A program made the translations under genes and the position numbers. The notes beneath the pieces were generated by a model, which made no database searches, was not told where the DNA came from, and worked only from the letters and a program-made list of their open reading frames with translations. A stretch of 64,000 nt of DNA from Bryobacteraceae bacterium. GTDB taxonomy: Bacteria; Acidobacteriota; Terriglobia; Bryobacterales; Bryobacteraceae. Location: contig CANGYQ010000003.1 in assembly GCA_947458745.1 (NCBI GenBank), positions 310,001-374,000 on the forward strand. The letters run 5' to 3'. Shown piece after piece: positions 9,683-18,655 of this stretch (its first letter is position 1; the number at the start of each line of letters is the position of its first letter).

Positions 9683-10921
9683 ATGACCACTCGCCGCCAG
9701 TTTTTCATGGGAAGCGCCGCCGCACTGGCGGGCTCCGCATTGCCTCGCGTCGCCCGGGCCGACACTCCTATCTACCCCTACGCTGAGCTGGAGCAGCGGA
9801 TTGCCCGCAAAGATTTCCGCGGCATGACCAAAGACGTGCTGCCGACGCCCTCCATGGTGGTCGACATCGACCTGTTCGAAAAGAACATCAAGACGATGGC
9901 CGACTACGCGAAAAAGGCTCCCATCTTCCTGCGCCCGCACGTCAAAGTGCACAAAAGTGTCGACGTTGCCAAGCGGCAGATGGCCGCCGGGGCGATCGGT
10001 ATCACCGCCGCCACTATTGCCGAATCCGAGCTGATGTCCCGTGGCGGCATCACCGGCGTCCTGTGGACCAAACAGCCCGGCAGCCGCAATAACCTGCTGC
10101 GCGCCATCGCCCTCACCAAGAAGGACCCGACGTTCATGTTTGTCGTGGACGACATGCGCGTGGCCGATTGGGTGGAAGAAGCCGCTGGTGCCGCCAAAGT
10201 GAAGGCCCGCGTGGCCGCTTCGGTCTACGCCGGCTTGACGCGTCAAGGCATTGCCAACGGCCAGCCCGCGCTCGAACTCGCACAGAAATTGCACAAATCA
10301 AAGAACATCCAGTTTGAAGGCTTCATGGCCTATTCCGGCTACGCCTCCCACACCAAGGGCTTCGCTGCCCGGCGCAAAAAGTCCCAGGAAGATCTCCTGG
10401 GTGTCAACGAGACCATGCTCCTCGCCAAGAAGGCCGGGCTGCCCGTCAACATCGTCAGCGGCGGCTCCACCGGAACGTACAATATGGACAAGGAGTTCGG
10501 GTTGACGGAGCTGGAATGCGGCTCCTACGTCTTCATGGATTCGATCTACAAACAGGTGGGCGGCCAGTCAAACGACAACGAATACACCGACTTTGAAAGC
10601 TCACTGTCCGTGCTGGTGACGGTGGACAGTAAGCACCACCCGCGCCAGGTCTCAACCGACTACGGCAACAAGGCACTGGCCAAGCCCACCGACACGGTGA
10701 AGGGAATGCCTTGGCTGGAAGTTTCAACCCAAGGTGCCGAGTACGGTCTGCTGACCTGGAAAGACGGCGGCGGAGAGATCAAGGTAGGTGACCGGGTGGA
10801 GATCTACTGCAGCAACCTCGACATGAGCACCAACTGCTACGACCGCTACTACATCGCCAAAGGCAACGACATCGTGGATGTGTGGCCCATCATGGGCCGC
10901 TCCGGCGCGGCGCAGCGGTAA
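9683..10921 (+). CDS. Secreted D-threonine aldolase-like (DSD1 family) PLP enzyme
   Basis: The 412-residue protein carries a twin-arginine-like leader (TTRRQFFMGSAAALAGSAL, cleavage near ARA-DT). The fold is that of alanine-racemase-type barrel enzymes of the D-threonine aldolase/D-serine dehydratase group; RPHVKVHKS contains the likely PLP lysine (K88). The C-terminal metal site of D-threonine aldolases normally reads H-x-C-x-T-V-N; here the region is SNLDMSTNCYD, so the usual His is missing and activity on the standard substrate is uncertain. A TAACTT lies 5 nt before the ATG. Confidence 0.8.
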   Translation: MTTRRQFFMGSAAALAGSALPRVARADTPIYPYAELEQRIARKDFRGMTKDVLPTPSMVVDIDLFEKNIKTMADYAKKAPIFLRPHVKVHKSVDVAKRQMAAGAIGITAATIAESELMSRGGITGVLWTKQPGSRNNLLRAIALTKKDPTFMFVVDDMRVADWVEEAAGAAKVKARVAASVYAGLTRQGIANGQPALELAQKLHKSKNIQFEGFMAYSGYASHTKGFAARRKKSQEDLLGVNETMLLAKKAGLPVNIVSGGSTGTYNMDKEFGLTELECGSYVFMDSIYKQVGGQSNDNEYTDFESSLSVLVTVDSKHHPRQVSTDYGNKALAKPTDTVKGMPWLEVSTQGAEYGLLTWKDGGGEIKVGDRVEIYCSNLDMSTNCYDRYYIAKGNDIVDVWPIMGRSGAAQR

Positions 10922-10981
10922 GGCTGGGCCCAGGACTGCAAAATAGTGGCGCGGCCCATCTGGGGCCGCCCCCACTCAGCC

Positions 10982-10987
10982 TAGAAT
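10982..10987 (+). promoter_or_regulatory. -10 hexamer, leaderless-type
   Basis: TAGAAT ends 6 nt before the ATG at 10994, which would put the transcript start at the A of the start codon. Confidence 0.45.
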
Positions 10988-10993
10988 CGAGGA

Positions 10994-11758
10994 ATGGCGA
11001 ACCCCTTTGGGACCGACAATATGGCGGCGGGCTATGCGTTATCCCGGCCGCCAGTGCATCCTCGCGTAGTGGAACGAGCCTTTTCCGCACTCAGCCCGGG
11101 GACCGCATTTCAACGCGCGCTCGATGTGGGCTGTGGCGCTGGTATCTCGACAGAAGCTCTCAACGCGGTGGCCCAGCATCGCATTGGCCTGGAGCCCGCC
11201 CACGCCATGCTGAAGTGGGCGCCGCGAGTTTCGCCCGAGGCGGACTTTCTGGTGGGTGAGGCCGAAGCGCTTCCCTTGCGAGCGCATTCGGTCGACCTGA
11301 TCGCCGCGGCCGGGTCATTGAACTACGCCAATCTGGACCGCTTCTTCCCCGAAGCCGCTCGCGTCCTGGCTCCTGGCGGAGAACTGCTGGTTTACGACTT
11401 CTCCCCCGGCCGCAGCTTTGCCCACAACAACCGGTTGGACGATTGGTTTGAGGCGTTCATGCAACGCTATCCCGCGCCCGCTTTTGAGGGCCGAACGTTA
11501 AGCCCGGAGTTACTGGCACCGGTCGCGACGGGCTTTCATCTGCGGGCCGCGGAGCAGTTCGAGATCCCCGTCACGCTAAGCCCCAGCTTCTATCTCGACT
11601 ACATGTTGACGGAAACCAACGTCGCCGCCGCCGTGCGTGCCGGAACACCGTTGGAGGAGATCCGCCGCTGGTGTGCCATGACGCTGGCTCCGGTTTGGGA
11701 GGACACGGCCCGGCCGGTGATTTTCCGTGGCTATTTCGCGTGTCTCGCCGTTAACTGA
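10994..11758 (+). CDS. Class I SAM-dependent methyltransferase
   Basis: The 254-residue protein has SAM motif I ALDVGCGAGIS near residue 38, an acidic GLEPA and the post-motif RVLAPGGELLVYDFSPG typical of small-molecule (UbiE/Coq5-like, Methyltransf_11) enzymes. It is monocistronic and ends in TGA at 11756-11758, which lies at the edge of a small inverted-repeat hairpin. It is unrelated in architecture to the larger methyltransferase at the left end. The acceptor is unknown. Confidence 0.8.
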   Translation: MANPFGTDNMAAGYALSRPPVHPRVVERAFSALSPGTAFQRALDVGCGAGISTEALNAVAQHRIGLEPAHAMLKWAPRVSPEADFLVGEAEALPLRAHSVDLIAAAGSLNYANLDRFFPEAARVLAPGGELLVYDFSPGRSFAHNNRLDDWFEAFMQRYPAPAFEGRTLSPELLAPVATGFHLRAAEQFEIPVTLSPSFYLDYMLTETNVAAAVRAGTPLEEIRRWCAMTLAPVWEDTARPVIFRGYFACLAVN

Positions 11759-11796
11759 TCCGCCATGCGCAAGCATGCGGTTTGCTGGATCTGAAA
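11757..11796. repeat. REP-like intergenic hairpin, copy 1
   Basis: The core CCGCCATGCGCAAGCATGCGG folds as CCG-CATGC / GCATG-CGG around a GCAA tetraloop, followed by TTTGCTG; an outer stem GATCC/GGATC closes it. A second copy occurs at 17123-17160, again between convergent genes. Confidence 0.6.
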
Positions 11797-11800
11797 ACGA

Positions 11801-12583
11801 TTACGGTTGATCGTACCCGCGCAGGCGGCGGACCCAGATGTTGCGGTAGCGGACCGTGTGGCCGTGGTCCTGCAACTGCAACGGCAGTTCCGCTGGATGG
11901 GCGGCAAAGGGGCGCACGGCACGATGGGCCACGGGAGCCACGATCTTCTGCCGGTGATGGAGCAGCACGCCATTGTGGATCACGGTGACGTACGGGTTTT
12001 TGATGAGCTTGTCGCCCTCAAACTTGGGCGCTTCAAAAATGATGTCATAAGTCTGCCATTCGCCCGGCTTGCGCACGGCGTTCACCAGCGGTGCCCACTG
12101 GCCGTAAATCGAGCCTGCCTGGCCGTCAGCATAGGTGGGGTTGTCCCAGCTATCCAGCACCTGGATCTCATAACGGCCCATGATCTCGATGCCGGAGTTG
12201 CCGCGATCCTGATCGCCGCTGGTCACTTTGGCGGGTGAAGCCCATTCAACGTGCAGCTGCATGTCGCCAAACGCTTCCTTGGTGAAGATGGCACCGGCCT
12301 TGGGCACCACTTCGGCATAGCCGTTCTCTACCTTCCACCCGCCCGCACCTTTGCGCGATTGGAACGCATCGAGATTCTTGCCATCAAACAGCACAATGGC
12401 GTCAGACGGCGCAGCGCCAGGCGTAGCACCGGGCGTGATCTGACGCGGATAGGGGCGGTCCTGATCGTGGACCAGCCACTTCTGCTCCGGAATCGGCGGT
12501 GTGTCCTTGTAGCCTGGACGCTTGGGCGGAGTCTGCTGGGCTGCGGCGAGTAGGGCGACCGCCAGGAGAGCAAGAATTTTCAT
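11801..12583 (-). CDS. Secreted DUF1080 (3-keto-disaccharide hydrolase-like) protein
   Basis: The 260-residue protein starts MKILALLAVALLAAAQ, a signal peptide, and contains the DUF1080 hallmarks: VLFDGKNLDAFQS, WKVENGYAEV, RGNSGIEIMGRYEIQVLDS, and a C-terminal RYRNIWVRRL. The family is a concanavalin-like beta-sandwich; some members hydrolyse 3-keto-glycosides. The ATG at 12583 is preceded by an extended -10-like TGATAAACT seven bases upstream and no ribosome site. It is divergent from the PSD1 gene. The frame is open further upstream, but the signal peptide fixes this start. Confidence 0.82.
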   Translation of the reverse strand: MKILALLAVALLAAAQQTPPKRPGYKDTPPIPEQKWLVHDQDRPYPRQITPGATPGAAPSDAIVLFDGKNLDAFQSRKGAGGWKVENGYAEVVPKAGAIFTKEAFGDMQLHVEWASPAKVTSGDQDRGNSGIEIMGRYEIQVLDSWDNPTYADGQAGSIYGQWAPLVNAVRKPGEWQTYDIIFEAPKFEGDKLIKNPYVTVIHNGVLLHHRQKIVAPVAHRAVRPFAAHPAELPLQLQDHGHTVRYRNIWVRRLRGYDQP

Positions 12584-12590
12584 CAATGGA

Positions 12591-12596
12591 AGTTTA
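12591..12596 (-). promoter_or_regulatory. Extended -10 hexamer, leaderless-type
   Basis: On the minus strand TGaTAAACT ends 7 nt before the ATG of the DUF1080 gene at 12583. Confidence 0.45.
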
Positions 12597-12673
12597 TCAG
12601 CCTCGCCGCCACAACAGGACAGCACCAGTGACAGCCACTTGGGGGCAGCCCCCTTTTCAGAAACCAGCGGGTG

Positions 12674-12679
12674 TAGATT
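12674..12679 (+). promoter_or_regulatory. -10 hexamer, leaderless-type
   Basis: TAGATT ends 7 nt before the ATG at 12687 (4 nt before the in-frame GTG at 12684). Confidence 0.4.
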
Positions 12680-12686
12680 AGGGGTG

Positions 12687-15623
12687 ATGCGTTGGACCTT
12701 GTATTTCGTTCCGCTGGCTGCGCTGCACGCGCAGGACCGTGTCGACTTTGCCCGCGACGTACAGCCGATCTTCAACCGCGCCTGCAACGGTTGCCACGGC
12801 GCGAAAGCGCAACTGGGCAATCTGCGGCTCGATTCGAAGTCGGTAGCCGCCCGCGCGCTCCATGCCGGACAATCGGCCGAAAGCAGCTTGTACCAACGTG
12901 TCGCCGGACTGGGCGATCAAGCCCGCATGCCCATGGGCGGCAAGCCGCTACCCGCCGCTGAAATCGACGTGATCAAGCGCTGGATCGACCAGGGCGCCAA
13001 CTGGCCGGACGAACTTTCGGTGGACGTCGCGGTGAAAAAGCATTGGGCCTTCGTGCCCCCAGCGAAATCAGCCTTGCCGGCGGGCAAGGCCGCCCACCCG
13101 ATCGACCGCTTTATCCAAGCCAAGCTGGAGCGCGAAGGCTTGAAGCCGTCGCCCGAAGCCGATAAAGTGATGCTGCTGCGCCGCTTGGCGCTCGACCTGA
13201 CTGGCCTGCCGCCCACGCCGCAGGAAGTGGATCAGTTCCTCGCCGACAAGTCCCCGCGCGCCTATGACAAGGCGGTCGACCGTTTGCTCGCCTCCCCGCA
13301 TTATGGCGAACGCTGGGCGCGCCACTGGCTGGACGCGGCCCGCTATGCCGATTCCGATGGCTTTGAGAAAGACAAGCAACGCAACGTCTGGTTCTACCGC
13401 GATTGGGTAATCAACGCCCTGAATCGCGACCTGCCCTACAACCAGTTCATCACTGAACAGTTGGCCGGTGATCTGCTGCCGAACGCGACGCAAGATCAGC
13501 GCGTCGCCACCGGCTTCCTGCGCAACTCCATGGTGAACGAAGAAGGCGGCATCGACCCCGAGCAGTTCCGCATGGAGAGCATGTTTGACCGCATGGATGC
13601 GGTGGGCAAATCAATGCTGGGCGTCACCATCCAATGCGCCCAATGTCACAACCACAAGTTCGACCCGTTGAAGCAGGAAGAGTATTACCAGCTATTCGCC
13701 TTCCTCAACGATTCGCACGAAGGATCCATTCGTGTCTTCACGCCCGCCGAGGAGATGAAGCGCGCCGAGATCTTCCGCCGCACGCGCGAAGTGGAAGACG
13801 AGTTGAAGCACCGCAACGCCGACTGGGAGAAGCGCTTCAACGCCTGGAAAGATGGGCTCCTGGCGAAGCAGCCCACCTGGACCGTCGTGAAGCCGGAAGT
13901 GGAAGACATCTCCACCGGCGGCGCGCGCTACATCGGAATGCCGGACAAAGGCATGCTGCAAGCGGGCTATGCGCCCACCAAGCATCGTGCGCACTTGACG
14001 CTGAAGACCGAACTGAAGCAAGTCGGTGCCGTACGCCTGGAACTGCTGATGGACCCGGATCTGCCCATGGGTGGACCCGGCCGGTCCCCCAAGGGCACGG
14101 CGGCACTCACCGAGTTCGAAGTGGAAGTCGCGCCCGCCAATGCCCCAGACAAGAAAGAGAAAGTCAAAGTCATCCGCGCCAGCGCCGACATCAATCTTTC
14201 CAAGACGCCGCTGGAGGCGATGTATCACGACAAGAGCGATGCGCAGAAACAAGGGCTCCGCGTGACCGGGCCCATTGAGTTTGCCATTGATGGCGATGCC
14301 AATACGGCCTGGGGCATCGATTCCGGAGCCGGCACCCGCAATCAGCCGCGCCAAGCCGTGTTCGTGTTTGAGAGGCCCGTGGGCTTTGAGCAAGGCACGG
14401 TGCTGCACGTTTACCTGAAGCAGAACCACGGCGGCTGGAACTCAGACGACAACCAGAACCATAACCTGGGCCGCTTCCGTCTCTCCGTGGCGTCCACTGC
14501 TTCCGGTGAGGCGCTACCGGCACTGACATTTTCCAGTTGGCGCACGACGGTGCCCGAATGGAAGGCTCAGAACGAAGAACTGGCGGCACTGTGGGCGACA
14601 CACCCGGAAGGCACGTCCCAACTGGTGTTGCAGAGCCGCGAAGGCGGCCGCGACACGCACCTGCTGATGCGCGGTGACTTTCTGAAGCCCGGCAAGACCG
14701 TGACTCCCGGGGTTCCCGCGTTTTTGAATCCGCTGCCGGCGGGCGCCCCCACCAACCGGCTCACCATGGCCCGCTGGATGACCGACCGCCAAGCACCCAC
14801 CACCGCCCGCTCCATCGTCAACCGCGTCTGGCAAGCCTACTTCGGTACCGGTCTGACCGCTACCAGCGAGGACCTGGGCAAGCAGGCCGAGACGCCGTCA
14901 CATCCTGAACTGCTGGACTGGCTGGCCGTGGACCTGATGGACCAAGGCTGGAGCTTGAAGAAGCTGCACCGCTCCATCGTCACGTCCGCCACCTATAAGC
15001 AGTCCTCCAAAGTGACGCCGGAACTGCTGGCCAAAGATCCCTACAACCGCCTGCTCGCGCGCGGTGCCCGCTTCCGCGTGGAAGGCGAGATTGTGCGCGA
15101 TATTGCACTATCGGCCAGTGGCCGCCTGAATGCCCAAGTGGGCGGCCCTAGCGTTTACCCGCCCGCGCCAGATTTCCTGTTCCAGCCGCCTTCCAGCTAC
15201 GGCCCCAAGATCTGGAGCGAAGCCAAGGACGGCAGCCGTTACCGCCGGGCGCTCTACACCTTCCGCTATCGCAGCGTCCCCTATCCGATGCTGACCAACT
15301 TCGACGCCCCCAACGGTGACATCAGCTGCGTGCGCCGGTCCCGCTCCAATACGCCGCTCCAGGCGCTGACTACGTTGAATGAGCCGCTGTTTGTCGAACT
15401 CGCCAAAGCCCTGGCCGACAAGACCCTGAAAGAAGGCGGCAAGACCGATAGCGAACGCCTCACCTTCGCCTTTCGGCGCTGTGTGTCGCGCGCCCCAGAT
15501 GCTGCCGAGCGCGACGAGTTGCTGTCATTCCTCAACAAACAAAAGACCCGCGGTGAGCAAGCGGCCTGGACCGCGTTGGCCCGCGTGCTGCTGAACCTGG
15601 ACGAGACGATCACGAAGAACTAG
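12687..15623 (+). CDS. PSD1/DUF1549-DUF1553 cytochrome-like secreted protein
   Basis: The 978-residue protein has a signal peptide ([16 protein letters not shown]) and a planctomycete-type cytochrome domain with a c-type heme motif CNGCH at residues 33-37, then DUF1549 ([28 protein letters not shown] with a second CxxCH) and DUF1553 near the C-terminus ([28 protein letters not shown]). A beta-sandwich region sits between them. Such proteins are typically encoded just before a DUF1501 protein, as here (9 nt gap). They are common in Planctomycetes and Acidobacteria, with roles proposed in polysaccharide breakdown but not established. The start was chosen at the signal peptide although the frame is open upstream. 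Confidence 0.88.
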   Translation: MRWTLYFVPLAALHAQDRVDFARDVQPIFNRACNGCHGAKAQLGNLRLDSKSVAARALHAGQSAESSLYQRVAGLGDQARMPMGGKPLPAAEIDVIKRWIDQGANWPDELSVDVAVKKHWAFVPPAKSALPAGKAAHPIDRFIQAKLEREGLKPSPEADKVMLLRRLALDLTGLPPTPQEVDQFLADKSPRAYDKAVDRLLASPHYGERWARHWLDAARYADSDGFEKDKQRNVWFYRDWVINALNRDLPYNQFITEQLAGDLLPNATQDQRVATGFLRNSMVNEEGGIDPEQFRMESMFDRMDAVGKSMLGVTIQCAQCHNHKFDPLKQEEYYQLFAFLNDSHEGSIRVFTPAEEMKRAEIFRRTREVEDELKHRNADWEKRFNAWKDGLLAKQPTWTVVKPEVEDISTGGARYIGMPDKGMLQAGYAPTKHRAHLTLKTELKQVGAVRLELLMDPDLPMGGPGRSPKGTAALTEFEVEVAPANAPDKKEKVKVIRASADINLSKTPLEAMYHDKSDAQKQGLRVTGPIEFAIDGDANTAWGIDSGAGTRNQPRQAVFVFERPVGFEQGTVLHVYLKQNHGGWNSDDNQNHNLGRFRLSVASTASGEALPALTFSSWRTTVPEWKAQNEELAALWATHPEGTSQLVLQSREGGRDTHLLMRGDFLKPGKTVTPGVPAFLNPLPAGAPTNRLTMARWMTDRQAPTTARSIVNRVWQAYFGTGLTATSEDLGKQAETPSHPELLDWLAVDLMDQGWSLKKLHRSIVTSATYKQSSKVTPELLAKDPYNRLLARGARFRVEGEIVRDIALSASGRLNAQVGGPSVYPPAPDFLFQPPSSYGPKIWSEAKDGSRYRRALYTFRYRSVPYPMLTNFDAPNGDISCVRRSRSNTPLQALTTLNEPLFVELAKALADKTLKEGGKTDSERLTFAFRRCVSRAPDAAERDELLSFLNKQKTRGEQAAWTALARVLLNLDETITKN

Positions 15624-15631
15624 AGCCACCC

Positions 15632-17050
15632 ATGAAGCAACTACCACTTTCCCAACTCCGCGGCAATGCTCTATCGCGCCGCTGGTTCATCAATGAGTGT
15701 GGCGTCGGCATGGGCGCGCTGGCATTCCAGCAGCTGATGGCCGCCGCCACTGATCCGCTGGCCCCCAAGCAGCCGCATCACAAGCCCAAAGCCAAGAACG
15801 TCATCTTCCTGTTCATGGCCGGAGCGCCCAGTCATCTGGAGCTGTTCGACTACAAACCCCAGCTTGAGAAATTTTCCGGCACCCTGCCGCCGGCGGACCT
15901 GCTGAAGGGCTACCGCGCGGCTTTCATCAACCCCAATTCCACGCTGCTGGGCCCCAAGTTCAAGTTCGCCCCCGCCGGGCAGAGCGGCACGTTGATCTCG
16001 GAGCTGTTGCCGCACTTCAAGACCATCGTCGACGACGTCACCATCGTCAAATCGATGGTCACCGATGCGTTCAACCACGCGCCCGGCCAGTTGATGATGA
16101 ACACCGGCGCGCAGATCTTCGGCCGCCCTTCGATCGGCGCCTGGACCACCTACGGCTTGGGTAGCGAATCAAAAGACCTGCCCGCCTTCGTCGTGTTCTC
16201 CACCGGTAAAAAAGGGCCCAGCGGCGGCAATAGCTGTTGGGGTTCGGGCTTCCTGCCCACGGTCTACCAGGGCGTGCAGTTCCGCTCCACGGGTGACCCG
16301 GTGCTCTACCTGTCAAACCCGGAAGGCGTCGACAACCAGCTACAGCGCGAAACGCTGGACACCGTTAGCCGCCTCAACAAAATGCGCCTGGACGCGACCG
16401 GTGACCCCGAAATCGCCACCCGCATCAACTCCTTCGAGATGGCCTTCCGCATGCAGTCTTCCGCACCGGAATTGATGGACCTGTCCAAGGAGCCTAAGAG
16501 CGTGCTCGACATGTATGGCGTCGAGCCCGGTAAGCCCAGCTTCGCCGCAACCTGTCTGCTGTCACGCCGTCTGGTCGAGCGTGGCGTCCGCTTCGTGCAG
16601 ATCTACCATGAAGCCTGGGATCAGCACGGCAACCTGACCAAGGACATCCAGGTGAACTGCAAGGAGACCGATCAGGCCTGCGCCGCGTTGGTGAAGGATC
16701 TCAAGCAGCGCGGGATGTTGGAAGACACGCTGGTGGTGTGGGGCGGGGAATTTGGCCGCACGCCGATGGTGCAGGGGACACCCGGTGAGAAAGCGGACGG
16801 CCGCGATCACCACCCCAATGCGTTCACCATGTGGCTGGCTGGCGGCGGCACCAAGCCCGGGTTAGTCTTGGGTGAATCGGACGAGTTAGGCTTCAACGTC
16901 ACCAAGGACAAAGTGCACGTGCACGACCTGCACGGCACTATACTGCACCTGTTGGGCTTTGACCACACCAAGCTCACGTACCGCTTCCAAGGCCGCGACT
17001 TCCGGCTAACGGACGTGCACGGCAGTGTGGTGCAGAAGCTGCTGGCGTAG
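15632..17050 (+). CDS. DUF1501 domain-containing secreted protein
   Basis: The 472-residue protein begins with a twin-arginine-like leader ([20 protein letters not shown]) and has the alkaline-phosphatase/sulfatase-like fold signals of DUF1501: [54 protein letters not shown] and [17 protein letters not shown]. It lies 9 nt behind the PSD1 gene and the two form an operon. The partnership is widely conserved, and the enzyme activity has not been settled. The gene ends about 80 nt before a REP-like hairpin. Confidence 0.9.
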   Translation: MKQLPLSQLRGNALSRRWFINECGVGMGALAFQQLMAAATDPLAPKQPHHKPKAKNVIFLFMAGAPSHLELFDYKPQLEKFSGTLPPADLLKGYRAAFINPNSTLLGPKFKFAPAGQSGTLISELLPHFKTIVDDVTIVKSMVTDAFNHAPGQLMMNTGAQIFGRPSIGAWTTYGLGSESKDLPAFVVFSTGKKGPSGGNSCWGSGFLPTVYQGVQFRSTGDPVLYLSNPEGVDNQLQRETLDTVSRLNKMRLDATGDPEIATRINSFEMAFRMQSSAPELMDLSKEPKSVLDMYGVEPGKPSFAATCLLSRRLVERGVRFVQIYHEAWDQHGNLTKDIQVNCKETDQACAALVKDLKQRGMLEDTLVVWGGEFGRTPMVQGTPGEKADGRDHHPNAFTMWLAGGGTKPGLVLGESDELGFNVTKDKVHVHDLHGTILHLLGFDHTKLTYRFQGRDFRLTDVHGSVVQKLLA

Positions 17051-17122
17051 CTTACTTCCGCACCGCTGACATGCCCCACCGCTCCCTTCAGGTCGCGGCT
17101 CTGTAAGCGCACACCGCTGGTT

Positions 17123-17160
17123 CAGAGCCGCCATGCGCCAGCATGCGGTTTGCTGAATCG
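17123..17160. repeat. REP-like intergenic hairpin, copy 2
   Basis: This copy has the core CCGCCATGCGCCAGCATGCGG followed by TTTGCTG, the same as copy 1 at 11757-11796 except that the loop is GCCA. Its outer stem is TTCAG/CTGAA instead of GATCC/GGATC, so pairing is kept while the bases differ. It also lies between convergent gene ends. Confidence 0.6.
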
Positions 17161-17175
17161 TGCGACGGATCGCAG

Positions 17176-18054
17176 CTAGAGGCTCACCTTCTTCAAGTTG
17201 TCGAAGCTGATTTTCAGGCTGTCCACGGGGTCGCCCGGGCACTGGTCCTGCTCGACGTAGAACCTCTGCACGCCGGTGGAAAGTGCGGTGTTCAGGATGG
17301 CCTTGAAGTCGAGCGAACCGTTGCCCACTTCCTTAAAGTCACTGGGCTTGGCCTGGGATTCGGTCGCGATCGGGGCCATCGATGACGACTTGTCCTTCAA
17401 GTGCATCAGCGCCACGCGGCCCTTCCATTCCTTCATCACCGCCAGCGGGTCCACCCCGGCAGCAGCCACCCAGAAGATGTCGAGCTCCAGCTTCACCAGC
17501 TTGGGGTCCAGTTCCTTCTTCATGAAGTCGATGGGCCGCTCGCCCACCGTGCCCGCGAACTCAAACGCATGGTGGTGATAGAAGAACGTCACGCCCGCCT
17601 TGTTGGCTGTGGCGGCGGCGCGGTTCATCTTCGCCGACCACTTCTTCCAGAACTCGCCCAGCTCCGGGCCACCCTTGGGGCCACGAGCGTTGGGGGCCAC
17701 GTACGGCACGCCGCCATACTTGATACCCGCCGCTACCGCCTGGTCCAGCGTCTGCTTGAACCTGGTGTCGTCATCGGCCAGCGAGATCGCGTCGGCAATG
17801 TGCATGCTCGTCGGCGCCAGGCCCAGCTTCTTCAGCGTCGGCCCCAGCTTCTCAATCTGGTCGGCGGCGTAGAGCTCCACTTCTTTGTAGCCGATATCGG
17901 CCACGCGCTTCAGCACGCCCTCCGGATCCTTGGGCCAGGTGGAGCGGGCCGTATAGAGCTGGATGCCGAGCGGTTTCGAAAACGGCTTGGCGGAGAGAAC
18001 GGGCATCGCGGCAGCGGCAGCAGACGCGGCTGAGAGAAAGTGTCGGCGATTCAT
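17176..18054 (-). CDS. Secreted sugar-phosphate isomerase/epimerase-like TIM barrel
   Basis: The 292-residue protein has a twin-arginine-like leader (MNRRHFLSAASAAAAAMPVLSA) and the xylose-isomerase-like TIM-barrel pattern: LGIQLYTARS, GYKEVELYAAD, YHHHAFEF, ELDIFWVAAAG and a C-terminal FYVEQDQCPGDP. Acidobacteria encode many exported members of this family; substrates are unknown. It lies 11 nt behind the DinB gene but also has its own -10-like TAAACT eight bases before the ATG. Confidence 0.85.
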   Translation of the reverse strand: MNRRHFLSAASAAAAAMPVLSAKPFSKPLGIQLYTARSTWPKDPEGVLKRVADIGYKEVELYAADQIEKLGPTLKKLGLAPTSMHIADAISLADDDTRFKQTLDQAVAAGIKYGGVPYVAPNARGPKGGPELGEFWKKWSAKMNRAAATANKAGVTFFYHHHAFEFAGTVGERPIDFMKKELDPKLVKLELDIFWVAAAGVDPLAVMKEWKGRVALMHLKDKSSSMAPIATESQAKPSDFKEVGNGSLDFKAILNTALSTGVQRFYVEQDQCPGDPVDSLKISFDNLKKVSL

Positions 18055-18062
18055 CGAAACCC

Positions 18063-18068
18063 AGTTTA
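18063..18068 (-). promoter_or_regulatory. -10 hexamer overlapping the upstream stop codon
   Basis: TAAACT on the minus strand ends 8 nt before the ATG at 18054. Its first three bases are the TAA stop codon of the DinB gene. Confidence 0.4.
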
Positions 18069-18560
18069 CGCCCGCGCGAGCTTGGCAGTGATGATGGCTT
18101 CTCCCAGATGCCGCTGCGTGTGCTCCGCCAAGTGCAACAGCAGGCCGCCCAAAGTGGTGGGCAACCGCTGACGCCCCACAAAGCGGGGAGCCGCAAGATC
18201 ATTGAGATCCAGTGCCTGTAACTGTGCGGCGGATCTCTCCAGCGCTTCTTCCACCCGTTGCAGCAGTTCCGGCAAACTGGCACCCGGCACAGCTTCCAGG
18301 CTCCCCTCGGCCAGTTGGAGCTCCGTCAGCGCTTCTCCGGCCGCATAGGTAGTCAGCCGGTCCACGCTGCCTGCCATGTGCCGCAGTTGATAGCCCAGGG
18401 GTGCCACCGTGCCATAGGCGCTCCAGGTTTGCTCAGCGGTCAAGCCTGCCGTGTGATGGGCCAAGTCTTCGCGGACCTGCTCAAAGCTATGCAGGACGGC
18501 GCGGAGAATCGGATGCGGATGCGGATGGGTTCCGCGGAGCCAGGGTTCAGGTAGGGACAT
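18066..18560 (-). CDS. DinB family protein
   Basis: The 164-residue protein shows the DinB four-helix metal-site pattern: HPILRAVLHSFEQVREDL with an N-terminal His, QLRHMAGSVDRLTTY in the middle, and HLAEHTQRHLGEA at the C-terminus, giving three candidate metal histidines. The family includes bacillithiol/mycothiol S-transferases and uncharacterised stress proteins. It is the first gene of a two-gene set with the isomerase-like gene. Confidence 0.8.
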   Translation of the reverse strand: MSLPEPWLRGTHPHPHPILRAVLHSFEQVREDLAHHTAGLTAEQTWSAYGTVAPLGYQLRHMAGSVDRLTTYAAGEALTELQLAEGSLEAVPGASLPELLQRVEEALERSAAQLQALDLNDLAAPRFVGRQRLPTTLGGLLLHLAEHTQRHLGEAIITAKLARA

Positions 18561-18569
18561 CCCGACGAC

Positions 18570-18575
18570 ATTCTA
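18570..18575 (-). promoter_or_regulatory. -10 hexamer, near-leaderless
   Basis: TAGAAT on the minus strand ends 9 nt before the ATG at 18560. Confidence 0.4.
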
Positions 18576-18626
18576 GCGGCTCCGGCGGGGCCGGAAGCGT
18601 TAACCCTCCATCATGCCTCCTGGGAA

Positions 18627-18632
18627 TATAAT
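18627..18632 (+). promoter_or_regulatory. Consensus -10 (TATAAT) for the acyl-CoA synthetase gene
   Basis: A perfect TATAAT ends 23 nt before the ATG at 18656. No good -35 is seen at 16-18 bp. Confidence 0.45.
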
Positions 18633-18655
18633 TCCTTTGCCGCCGGGCAAACCGC

